This document shows, in pieces, positions 1 to 7,793 of a DNA stretch of 64,000 bases. The number at the start of each line of letters is the position of its first letter. Position 1 is the first letter of the stretch. The stretch is taken from positions 1 through 64,000 of the forward strand of contig JAKLKU010000015.1 of NCBI GenBank assembly GCA_023150475.1, written 5' to 3'. The translations under genes and the position numbers were made by a program. The notes beneath the pieces were generated by a model that saw only the letters and a program-made list of their open reading frames with translations, was not told the origin of the DNA and did not search any database. The DNA is from Planctomycetota bacterium (GTDB taxonomy: Bacteria; Planctomycetota; UBA1135; GCA-002686595).

Positions 1-204
1 GGAGCGTCGAAGAAGCGCGAATGGCTGCTCGGCCACTGCGCGATCTGGATCACGTACCGCAACTACGTGCGCGATCGAGTCAACCGGGAGCGCGGCGTCA
101 CGCCTGCGATGAAGCTCGGCCTCGAGACCGCACCGTGGAGCGTCGAGAGGCTGCTGCGCTGGCGCGTTTTCCGACCCGTTTCCAAGCCGGTTCTGGCGCA
201 GTGA
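1..204 (+). CDS. C-terminal fragment of a transposase-like protein (partial, 5' end outside window)
   Basis: An open frame runs from the first base to a TGA at 202-204 and gives 67 residues with no start inside the window. The stretch ITYRNYVRDRVNRERG followed by TPAMKLGL and a tryptophan-rich LLRWRVF ending resembles the C-terminal tail of DDE-type transposases, where a YRNY/R-rich helix precedes a 'TPAM.LGL' motif. This is recognised by eye only and no catalytic residues lie in the window. It could instead be the tail of an integrase-like or hypothetical protein. It is followed convergently by the efflux operon. Confidence 0.35.
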   Translation, partial: GASKKREWLLGHCAIWITYRNYVRDRVNRERGVTPAMKLGLETAPWSVERLLRWRVFRPVSKPVLAQ

Positions 205-234
205 TGCGGGGCAGTATCCGCTCGGCTCGCCGCC

Positions 235-1374
235 TCACGCGACGCGGCGCCGGAAGCGCAGCGCCGAGACGATCAGCAGCAGCGCAGTGAAGATCGCGAG
301 CGACGCCGTCGGGAAGACGAGCGCCGAGAACGGCGCGTCGCGCAGGATGATGCCGCGCAGGATCTCGATGAAGTACCGCACCGGGATCAGGAACGTCACG
401 GGGTAGATCGGTCGCGGCATGCTCTCGAGCGGGAAGACGAAGCCCGAGAGCAGGATCGAAGGCAGCAGCAGCAAGAACGCCATCTGCATCGCTTCGGCTT
501 GGTTGCGCGCGACGGTCGAGATGATCACGCCGATCGAGAGCGACGTCAGGAGGAAGAGCAGCGTCAGGCTTCCGAGCAGCGGCAAACTGCCGGCGATCGG
601 CACGCCGAAGACGAACACCATGACGTTGATCACGAACGCCGTTTCGAGCACCGCGATCACGGCGTAGGGCGCGAGTTTGCCGAGCAAGAGCCCCCACACG
701 CCGACCGGCGTCACCATCAACTGTTCGAACGTGCCGTTCTCGCGCTCGCGGACGATCGAGAACGCGGTCAGCAGCACCGTGACGAGCTGCAACACGATGC
801 CGACGAGCCCGGGCACGAAGAAGTTGGCGCTTTCGAGGTTCGGGTTGAAGAGCAACCTCGGTTTCGCCGCGACTCGAGCGAGCGGCACGGCGCGCGGCAC
901 GCGCTTCAGTTCGTGCACGTCCCACGGCACGGCGCGCAGCGTCTGCGACGACCACAACGCGAGTTCACGCGAGACGTTGATCGCCGCGCTCGCCTCCGAC
1001 GAGTACGAACCGTCGACGACGACCAGGAGCTCGGCTTCTTCGCCGCGCGCGAGTTTGCGCGCGAAACCGAGCGGCGCGCAGATGCCGACCTTGACGTCGC
1101 CCGCGACGATCGCGTCCTCGATCTCGGCGACGGACCCGAGCTCGCGCACCACTTCGAACGTGCGCGCGTTGCGGAACCGATCCAATGCTTCGCGCGAATC
1201 CTGGGTTCGATCGAGGTCGACGATCGCGGTCGGCACGTCTTCGATGTCGATGCGGATCGCGTAGCCGAACAGCACGAGCTGCAGGATCGGGATCAGGAAG
1301 ACGAACCGTGTCGACGGATCGCGCAGGACGTGCAGGCACTCCTTGGTCGCGATCGCGACGAAGCCGCTACCCAC
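235..1374 (-). CDS. ABC-2 type efflux transporter permease
   Basis: This 379-residue integral membrane protein has the usual YhhJ/YbhR-type ABC-2 exporter layout. One transmembrane helix near residues 22-42 (FVFLIPILQLVLFGYAI) is followed by a large extracytoplasmic domain of about 140 residues. Five more helices fill roughly residues 190-375, including the conserved NGTFEQLMVTP segment after the second helix. It is the last gene of a three-gene minus-strand operon and overlaps the ATPase gene by 8 nt, so it should form the membrane channel with that ATPase and the adaptor. The substrate cannot be told from sequence; relatives export drugs or other hydrophobic compounds. Confidence 0.9.
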   Translation of the reverse strand: MGSGFVAIATKECLHVLRDPSTRFVFLIPILQLVLFGYAIRIDIEDVPTAIVDLDRTQDSREALDRFRNARTFEVVRELGSVAEIEDAIVAGDVKVGICAPLGFARKLARGEEAELLVVVDGSYSSEASAAINVSRELALWSSQTLRAVPWDVHELKRVPRAVPLARVAAKPRLLFNPNLESANFFVPGLVGIVLQLVTVLLTAFSIVRERENGTFEQLMVTPVGVWGLLLGKLAPYAVIAVLETAFVINVMVFVFGVPIAGSLPLLGSLTLLFLLTSLSIGVIISTVARNQAEAMQMAFLLLLPSILLSGFVFPLESMPRPIYPVTFLIPVRYFIEILRGIILRDAPFSALVFPTASLAIFTALLLIVSALRFRRRVA

Positions 1375-2317
1375 GGAGCGCCTCCGCCGCTGAACGAGTC
1401 AACGTCACGAACACGTCCTCGAGCCCGGGCTCCACGTCGCGGAAACCGACGCGGCGCTCGCCGAGATCGCCGAGCAAGCCGCGCGCACCCTCTTCGTTCC
1501 AGCCTTCGCCGACGCGCAGGTGCAACGTCTCGCCGAAGATCGTCGCGTCGCGCACGCCGGCGAGCGCGCGGATCGGCGCGAGCGCACGCGTCGGCGAACT
1601 GCACGCGAGTTCGACCCAACGCTCGCCGCTCGGCGTGACGTCGGGCCGCGACTTGAGTTCGGTCGGCGTGCCGAGCGCGAGCAACTTCGACAGGTAGATG
1701 TACGCGACGCGGTTGCAGCGCTCGGCTTCGTCCATGTAGTGCGTCGTGACGAAGATCGTGATCCCTTGGCCCGACAGGCGGAACAAGAGGTCCCACAGAT
1801 CGCGGCGCGCGACCGGGTCGATACCCGCGGTCGGTTCGTCGAGGAACAGCACCTTCGGCTCGTGGATCATCGCGGCGCCGAGCGCGAGGCGCTGCTTCCA
1901 ACCGCCCGAGAGCAGTCCAGCGCGGCGCGCGAGGTATGGCTCGAGACCCAGCAACGCGCAGAGCTCCTCGATCCGTCGCTCGCGACGCGCGCGTTCGAGC
2001 CCGTAGATGCGCGCGAAGAAGCGCAGGTTCTCGAGCGTCGTCAGGTCGGGGTACAGACTGAAGCGCTGCGACATGTACCCGAGTCGGCGCCGGATCTCGA
2101 GCGGCTCCCGCGCCACGTCGAGCCCGTCGAGGAACGCGCTGCCGCCGCTCGGCGCGAGCAGGCCGCAGATCATGCGCACGACGGTCGATTTGCCCGATCC
2201 GTTCGGGCCGAGGAAGCCGAAGATGCCGCCGCGCTCGACGCCGAACGTCACGCGATCGACCGCGATGAAGTCGCCGAAACGCCGCGACAACTCCCGGACT
2301 TCGATCGCGAGGTCCAT
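1367..2317 (-). CDS. ABC transporter ATP-binding protein
   Basis: The 316-residue ATPase carries Walker A (GPNGSGKST), the signature LSGGWKQRLALG, Walker B (VLFLDEPTAGID) and the switch histidine in VTTHYMDEAE. About 90 residues follow the nucleotide-binding domain, as in exporter ATPases of the CcmA/YbhF type. The start ATG at 2317 was chosen because it begins a good ABC N-terminus (MDLAIEVREL) and overlaps the adaptor stop by one base (TGATG), the sign of translational coupling. The same frame stays open upstream, but that part is arginine-rich and antiparallel to the adaptor. It energises the adjoining permease. Confidence 0.93.
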   Translation of the reverse strand: MDLAIEVRELSRRFGDFIAVDRVTFGVERGGIFGFLGPNGSGKSTVVRMICGLLAPSGGSAFLDGLDVAREPLEIRRRLGYMSQRFSLYPDLTTLENLRFFARIYGLERARRERRIEELCALLGLEPYLARRAGLLSGGWKQRLALGAAMIHEPKVLFLDEPTAGIDPVARRDLWDLLFRLSGQGITIFVTTHYMDEAERCNRVAYIYLSKLLALGTPTELKSRPDVTPSGERWVELACSSPTRALAPIRALAGVRDATIFGETLHLRVGEGWNEEGARGLLGDLGERRVGFRDVEPGLEDVFVTLTRSAAEALRG

Positions 2318-3441
2318 CACGGCGCGCGCTTCGCGAACTCGACGATCACGCTGGTGCCCGGACGCAGCGGCGGATCGTCGCTCGGCGCGAGCTCGAGATC
2401 GACGCGGAACACGAGCAGCAGGCGATCGTCGCTCGTCTGCACGTTGCCCGCGGTGAACTCGGGCTCGTCCCAGATGCGCTCGACGCGCGCTTCGAGCGGC
2501 CGGCCGGGGAAGCCGTCGACGATCACGGGCACGCGGTGGTTCGCCTTCAAGTCGCCGAGCACCTGTTGCGGCGCGTACGTCCGCACGCGCAATGCTCCCC
2601 TTTCGGCGAGCGCGAGCAGCGGCGCGCCGAGCGGCGCGATCTCGCCGGGCTCGTAGTCGAGCACTTCCAGAGTCGCGTCGACGGGCGCGCGCACCGTGCA
2701 GCGAGCCACGAGCTCGGCCGCTGCCGCTTCGGCTGCCTTGGCCGCGGAGACCGCCGCTCGCGCCGCTTCGATCACTTCCGCGCGTGGGCCGGCCTCGACG
2801 AGGGCGCAGCGCGCGCGGGCGTCCGCGACCGCGGCTTCGAGCGCGCGCAGCTCTTCCGGCCGAGCGCCGAGCTTCGCTTCCGCGAGTTCGGCGGTGTTGC
2901 GCGCCCGATCGGCGCCGAGCGCGTCGAGCTCCGCGCGGGCCGCGTCGACTTCGGCCTGCGTGCCCGGTCCGGACTTCGCGAGCGCTTCGGCGCGCTGCAG
3001 CGACACTTCCGCGAGTCGGATCCGGGCCGCGATCGCCGCGCCGAGCGCTTCGAGCTGCGCGATCCGTTCGTCGCGCGCGCCGAGCTTCGCGAGCGCGAGC
3101 TTCGCTTCCGCTGCTTCGAGCGCCGCGCGCGCTTGCTCGCGTTCCTCCGCGCGCGCGCCGGCGACGAGCTCCGCGAGCTGCGCCTCGGCCTGGGCGCGCC
3201 GAGCGCTCGCTTCGGCGAGGTTCGCGCGCGGAACGGCGTCGTCGAGCTCGACCAACACGTCGCCCGCCTTCACGCTCGCGCCTTCGCGCGCGTGCACGCG
3301 CGTGACACGGGCCTGGAGCTCGCTCGACAACGTCACGCGGCGGGCTTCGACCGTGCCGGAGATCTCGAGCGGCGCGCGAGAACACGCGCTCGAGAGGAGC
3401 CACGCCGCCACGGCGATGCATCGGAACGCGAACGAGAGCAT
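2317..3441 (-). CDS. HlyD-family periplasmic adaptor, lipoprotein
   Basis: This 374-residue membrane-fusion subunit would link the permease to an outer membrane channel. The ATG at 3441 starts a lipoprotein signal with a lipobox (WLLSSAC), cysteine near residue 20. A biotinyl-lipoyl-like half motif (VHAREGASVKAGDVLVELDD) follows. A long alanine- and arginine-rich helical hairpin spans about residues 70-230. The second half-lipoyl and beta-barrel part follows, including VRAPVDATLEVLDYEPGEIAPLGAPL (split motif). It is first in the operon and ends 1 nt into the ATPase start. The architecture matches YbhG/YhiI-type adaptors. No TolC-like partner lies in the window. Confidence 0.9.
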   Translation of the reverse strand: MLSFAFRCIAVAAWLLSSACSRAPLEISGTVEARRVTLSSELQARVTRVHAREGASVKAGDVLVELDDAVPRANLAEASARRAQAEAQLAELVAGARAEEREQARAALEAAEAKLALAKLGARDERIAQLEALGAAIAARIRLAEVSLQRAEALAKSGPGTQAEVDAARAELDALGADRARNTAELAEAKLGARPEELRALEAAVADARARCALVEAGPRAEVIEAARAAVSAAKAAEAAAAELVARCTVRAPVDATLEVLDYEPGEIAPLGAPLLALAERGALRVRTYAPQQVLGDLKANHRVPVIVDGFPGRPLEARVERIWDEPEFTAGNVQTSDDRLLLVFRVDLELAPSDDPPLRPGTSVIVEFAKRAP

Positions 3442-3907
3442 TCGTTCCACGTTAGGCACCGCCGGCGGCGCGCGCGAGAGGTCATGGACGCAGCGAGGCG
3501 CGTGCTCTCGGTCTGCGCACGACGGCGCAGAGCGGCGCACCGCCGTTCTCGTTCCCGCGCTCGACGGAAATTTGTCCGTGCGCGTGCCGAGGTCGACCGC
3601 CTTACCCGACTCGGCGCGGCGCGAGCGGGCGCAGCGACGGGCCGCCGGTGTCGACGAGACGGCGGCGGCCAACGAGCTCCTTGCCGGAATCCGCGACCCT
3701 GTCCACGACACAGGCCGTGACACGGGCCGCGACCCCGGCGCGAGAGACAAGCCGGCAACACGAAACGGCGACGCGGATCCGAGTCGCGAACCCGCGACGG
3801 CTCCCGGCGCGACGCGTCGCCGTCCCGCTCCGACGGCACGAACCTTCGAGCCCGGTCACACGACCGTCCCGCTCGCACTCCCCACCCGACGCGCAGAGGT
3901 CGATCGC
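3442..3907. other. Divergent intergenic region between efflux operon and histidine phosphatase
   Basis: A 466-bp gap separates the divergent efflux operon and the phosphatase gene and should hold both promoters. No convincing -35/-10 pair is visible in this GC-rich stretch. A 12-bp direct repeat (GACACAGGCCGT and GACACGGGCCGC) lies at 3707-3730. Open frames here have no start or composition typical of the neighbouring genes. Confidence 0.6.
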
Positions 3908-4465
3908 ATGGACCCCAAACCGTTCGCGAAGCTCCTGAGACCCTGGATCTGGTGCTGCCTCGCCCTCGTGTGCGGATTCTGGTTCTGTTGGTGGGGCTGC
4001 AAGTGGTCGTCGCCGCCGACGATCGTGTGGATCGTGCGCCACGCCGAAAAAGGCGCCGATCCGGGCACCGGCGATCCGCCGCTCGCCGCGAACGGCGTGA
4101 TTCGCGCCGCCGAGCTCGCTCGCATGCTCGAGCACTGCGGCGTGCAGGCCGTGTACGCGACGCAGTTCCAACGCACCCAGCAGACGGTCGCTCCGACGGC
4201 GAGCCAAGCGGGCGTCACGCCGACGCTCGTCCAGGCGAACGACGTGGCGAGCCTCGTCGCGAGCATCCGCTCGAACGATCGCGGCAAAGTCGTGTTGGTC
4301 GCCGCGCACAGCAACACGGCGCCGCAGATCGTCGACGAGCTGTCGGGCGTGGTCGTGCCGGCGATCGACGACGCAACCGAGTTCGACAACCTCTACGAAG
4401 TCGTGCTCCCACGCTGCGGCAAGCCGCGGGTGCAACACCTGAAGTACGGCGCGCCGTCACCGTGA
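3908..4465 (+). CDS. Membrane-anchored histidine phosphatase family protein
   Basis: This 185-residue protein begins with a tryptophan- and cysteine-rich hydrophobic helix (residues about 12-32), followed by a phosphoglycerate-mutase/SixA-type phosphatase fold. The phospho-histidine motif is seen as IVRHAEKG at about residue 41 (RHG family, here RHA), and the second histidine as VLVAAHSNT near residue 138. The Glu/Arg region YATQFQRTQQT also fits the family. The protein is short, as in SixA-like or uncharacterised members, and is probably tethered in the inner membrane with the catalytic domain outside. ATG 3908 was chosen because it begins just before the anchor. The substrate is unknown. 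Confidence 0.8.
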   Translation: MDPKPFAKLLRPWIWCCLALVCGFWFCWWGCKWSSPPTIVWIVRHAEKGADPGTGDPPLAANGVIRAAELARMLEHCGVQAVYATQFQRTQQTVAPTASQAGVTPTLVQANDVASLVASIRSNDRGKVVLVAAHSNTAPQIVDELSGVVVPAIDDATEFDNLYEVVLPRCGKPRVQHLKYGAPSP

Positions 4466-4538
4466 GACGGCGCGCGTCGATTGACACCGTTTCGACCGAG
4501 AGCGCGACTCGCGGTCGCCAGCTCGAAAGGCATCCGCC

Positions 4539-7511
4539 ATGCAGACGACGTTCCATCCGGGATTGAAGGCCTTCGTCACGCGCGACGGCGCACGTGTGCG
4601 AGTGATCGGGCACCGCCAATGGTTGCGGCCGAGCCAGCAGCCGGCGCCGCGACTCGCCGCAGAGGAGTACCTACGTGACGTCGCGGGAGTCCTCGGCGTG
4701 GCGAGCGAGTCGCTCGCGCACGCACACGTCGCGGCCGAATCGCTCGCGCCGCGCAAGCAGCCCGTGGAGTACCGCTTCGGCGGCGCGAAGGGCTTCTTCG
4801 ACTCGACGACGTTCGCGTACTGGCAGACGATCCACAACACGCCGATCTGGAAGGCCGGATTGACCGTCACGGTCAAACACGCGCCGAACCGCATCGTCGC
4901 GCTGGTCGACCACTCGCAGCCGAAGGTCTCCGCGGAGTTGCCGAGCGCGAAAGCGATCGAGGACTACCTGAAACTCTTCCGCTCGGCGGACCACAACGTC
5001 CGGGCGAAGGACGGCGAGTCGAACGGCGAGGCCGCGGAGAGCGCGACGGTGCGTTCGCGCCTCGAGAAGCTCTTCGGGCTCGGGCACCTCGCCGAGTCGG
5101 TGCCGAATCGCAAGAGCGCGAAGGACACGCCCACCGCGCGGCTGCGGCGCGGCCGCTTCTTCTTCTACGAGTATCGGGCGGGCGAACGGCTCGCGGACGC
5201 GCACGGGCACGACGACGCCCGCTCGAAGCGCGACGGAGAGAGCGCCGGCGTGCGGCTCACGCTGCCGCTCGCGGAGGTGCCGAAGTCGATCCGCGAAGGC
5301 GAGTTCCGCTTGGTCGCGGAGCTCGTCTTCACGCTCTCCAACGCCGGCATCCTGAGCCTCAACTGGCGCGCGTTGGTCGACGTCGAGACCGGCGCCGTGC
5401 TGCATCTGCGCCCATTGATCGATGCCGTCGGCGGGCTCGTGTTCGTCCAGGATCCGATCACGTCGACCGGCGACACGACGCTGACCAGGAACCAGCCGAA
5501 CTCCGTGCTCAACCCCGAGCGCGACGACGTGACGCTGACCGATCTCGATCCTCCGAGCGGCGGATCGCAGCCGCTGAGCGGCACGCACGTCGTCGTCGTC
5601 GACGACGATTCGCCTGCGGTCGCACCGCCGACGACGGGCGGGACGGACTTCGACTACGACACGCGCACGAACGACTTCGCGGCGGTCAGCGCCTACTACC
5701 ACGCCAACGAGTTCTTCCGCACGGTCGAGTCGCTCGGCTTCCCGCTCGGCACGTACTTCGACGGCACGTCGTTCCCGGTGCACGTCGATCACCGCGCGAG
5801 CTTCGGCACGACCAACGGCGTCGAACTGAACGCGTTCTGCGGAGGCGACGGCGGCGGCGACGGCATCGGGCTCGTCGGCTACTGCCTCGGCGACCTCTCG
5901 GACACCACGAATCCGCTCGGGCGCGCCGTCGACAACTGGGTGCACTGGCACGAGCTCGGCGGACACGGCGTGCTCTGGGACCACGTCGACTCGCCGAACT
6001 TCGGCTTCGCGCACAGCGCCGGCGACGGCCTCGCCGCGATCCAGAACGACCCGACGTCGGCGCTGCGCGCCACCGCCGATCGATTCGAGTACGCGCCGTT
6101 CCGCGACATCGGCCGACGCTTCGACCGCGACGTCGCCGCAGGCTGGGCGTTCGGCGGATCCAACGACGACGGCGGCTACGGGACCGAAGAGATCCTCGCG
6201 ACCGCGCACTTCCGGCTCTATCGCTCGATCGGCGGCGACTCGAGCAGCCTCTCGCGCCGGCAATTCGCGTCGCGCATGGCGACCTACTTGATCCTGAACG
6301 CGATCTCCAAGCTCACTCCGGCGACCAATCCGGACTCGGCCGAAGAGCTGTGCGACCAGTTGATCGCTTCCGACCTCGACAACTGGACCTCCGAAGGCGT
6401 CTTCGGCGGCGCGTACAACAAAGTGATCCGCTGGGCGTTCGAGCAACAAGGCGCCTTCCAACCCGCCGGCGCGAGCACACCGGTGACGTCCGTCGGCGCA
6501 CCTCCCGACGTCGACGTCTACGTCGACGACGGACGCAGCGGTGAGTATCCGTTCCAATCCGTGCACTGGCACAACACGTCGATGTGGAACCGCACGAGCG
6601 CGGACGGACTCACCGGTCACCAGGAACCGATCCTCGGCCAGGTGAACTACGCGTACGTCAAGGTCAAGAACCGCGGCACGCAGAGCGCGACCAACGTCAC
6701 CGTGCGCGGTTTCCACACGTTGCCCGGCGCCGGATTGCTCTGGCCGACCGACTTCGAGGAGTTCTCTCCCGCCGGCGGCCTCTCGGTCGCGAGCCTCGCT
6801 GGCAACGACGCCGCGGAAGTGACCGTCGGACCGTTCGAGTGGACGCCGAACATCAACGCGTATGGCCACGACTGCATGCTGATGATCGCGTCCTGCGCGG
6901 AAGACCCTTCGAACGTCGACCACTTCACGACCGGCGAGACGATCGAAGAGTGGCGGCTCGTGCCGAACGACAACAACATCGGTCAACGCAACGTCCATCC
7001 GGTGCCGGGCGGGGGCGGCGAACGTGGCCTGCGGCTCGCGCTCCACGACCGGCCGATCTTCGTGCGCAATCCGAGCCGCAAGAGCGCGCGGATCAAAGTG
7101 GCGATCACGTTGCCGGGATTCCTCGACAAACGGCGCTGGGCGTGCAGCCTGCGCGGCGTCGGCGCCGACGGCACCGTCTTCGCGCCGGGAGAACGGCGCA
7201 AGCTCGTGCTCGAGCTGCGCCCTGGCGCGGACTTCTCGCGCGAGGACGTCGTCGCTTCGCCGGAGCGCGACGTGATCGTCAGCGTGTTCGCCGACGATGC
7301 GTTGATCGGCGGCATGACCTACCGCATCGATCCCGAGCTGAAGCAGGCCGCGAACTCCGACGCCTGCGACGCCGCGGCGAAGTGTCGCGACACGGCTCGT
7401 GACCTCCTGCGGTGCTTGCACGTCGACGCCGGCCAAGTCGAGAAGGTGCGCGTCGCCAAGATCTCGCTCGACGTCGAGCTCGATCCACGCGGCGGCCCTT
7501 GCTGCGACTGA
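4539..7511 (+). CDS. Metalloprotease-like protein (FTP/M36-like layout) with HExxxH motif
   Basis: The 990-residue product has an N-terminal region (about 10-320) resembling the fungalysin/thermolysin propeptide and PepSY-type segments (ADHNVRAKDG, SNAGILSLNWRALVDVETG). A central domain contains H469-W-H471-E-L-G-G-H476 with downstream FGFAHSAGDGLAAI, where gluzincins normally carry HExxH plus a third ligand. The last third includes a CARDB-like beta domain (VNYAYVKVKNRGTQSATNVTVRG). The spacing here is HExxxH, one residue longer than usual, so catalysis is uncertain. No signal peptide is visible at this start, although a stop closes the frame upstream. AAAGG lies 11 nt before ATG 4539. Confidence 0.6.
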   Translation: MQTTFHPGLKAFVTRDGARVRVIGHRQWLRPSQQPAPRLAAEEYLRDVAGVLGVASESLAHAHVAAESLAPRKQPVEYRFGGAKGFFDSTTFAYWQTIHNTPIWKAGLTVTVKHAPNRIVALVDHSQPKVSAELPSAKAIEDYLKLFRSADHNVRAKDGESNGEAAESATVRSRLEKLFGLGHLAESVPNRKSAKDTPTARLRRGRFFFYEYRAGERLADAHGHDDARSKRDGESAGVRLTLPLAEVPKSIREGEFRLVAELVFTLSNAGILSLNWRALVDVETGAVLHLRPLIDAVGGLVFVQDPITSTGDTTLTRNQPNSVLNPERDDVTLTDLDPPSGGSQPLSGTHVVVVDDDSPAVAPPTTGGTDFDYDTRTNDFAAVSAYYHANEFFRTVESLGFPLGTYFDGTSFPVHVDHRASFGTTNGVELNAFCGGDGGGDGIGLVGYCLGDLSDTTNPLGRAVDNWVHWHELGGHGVLWDHVDSPNFGFAHSAGDGLAAIQNDPTSALRATADRFEYAPFRDIGRRFDRDVAAGWAFGGSNDDGGYGTEEILATAHFRLYRSIGGDSSSLSRRQFASRMATYLILNAISKLTPATNPDSAEELCDQLIASDLDNWTSEGVFGGAYNKVIRWAFEQQGAFQPAGASTPVTSVGAPPDVDVYVDDGRSGEYPFQSVHWHNTSMWNRTSADGLTGHQEPILGQVNYAYVKVKNRGTQSATNVTVRGFHTLPGAGLLWPTDFEEFSPAGGLSVASLAGNDAAEVTVGPFEWTPNINAYGHDCMLMIASCAEDPSNVDHFTTGETIEEWRLVPNDNNIGQRNVHPVPGGGGERGLRLALHDRPIFVRNPSRKSARIKVAITLPGFLDKRRWACSLRGVGADGTVFAPGERRKLVLELRPGADFSREDVVASPERDVIVSVFADDALIGGMTYRIDPELKQAANSDACDAAAKCRDTARDLLRCLHVDAGQVEKVRVAKISLDVELDPRGGPCCD

Positions 7512-7793
7512 CGACTGCCGAAGGATCCGGCGCGCGGTGGTTCGCCCCCGTGCGCCGGAACGGCGACGCGGCGCCGCGGGCACGCCGCGTGGGAGCCACG
7601 GCGTGAACCTGCTGCGTGAGTGTTCGCTCCGCAATCGGCCTGAGTCGCTCCGCGTCCTCGGCCGTGTTACGGTCCGTGCGCGACCGCGCGACGAGAGAGC
7701 TTCGCGCTCGCGTGCCTGCGCCGCGCCGGAACACACGCAGCGTTCGGCCCGACGCCGCGGACGAAGCCGAGACGTGCGCGCGGCCGCGCACTC

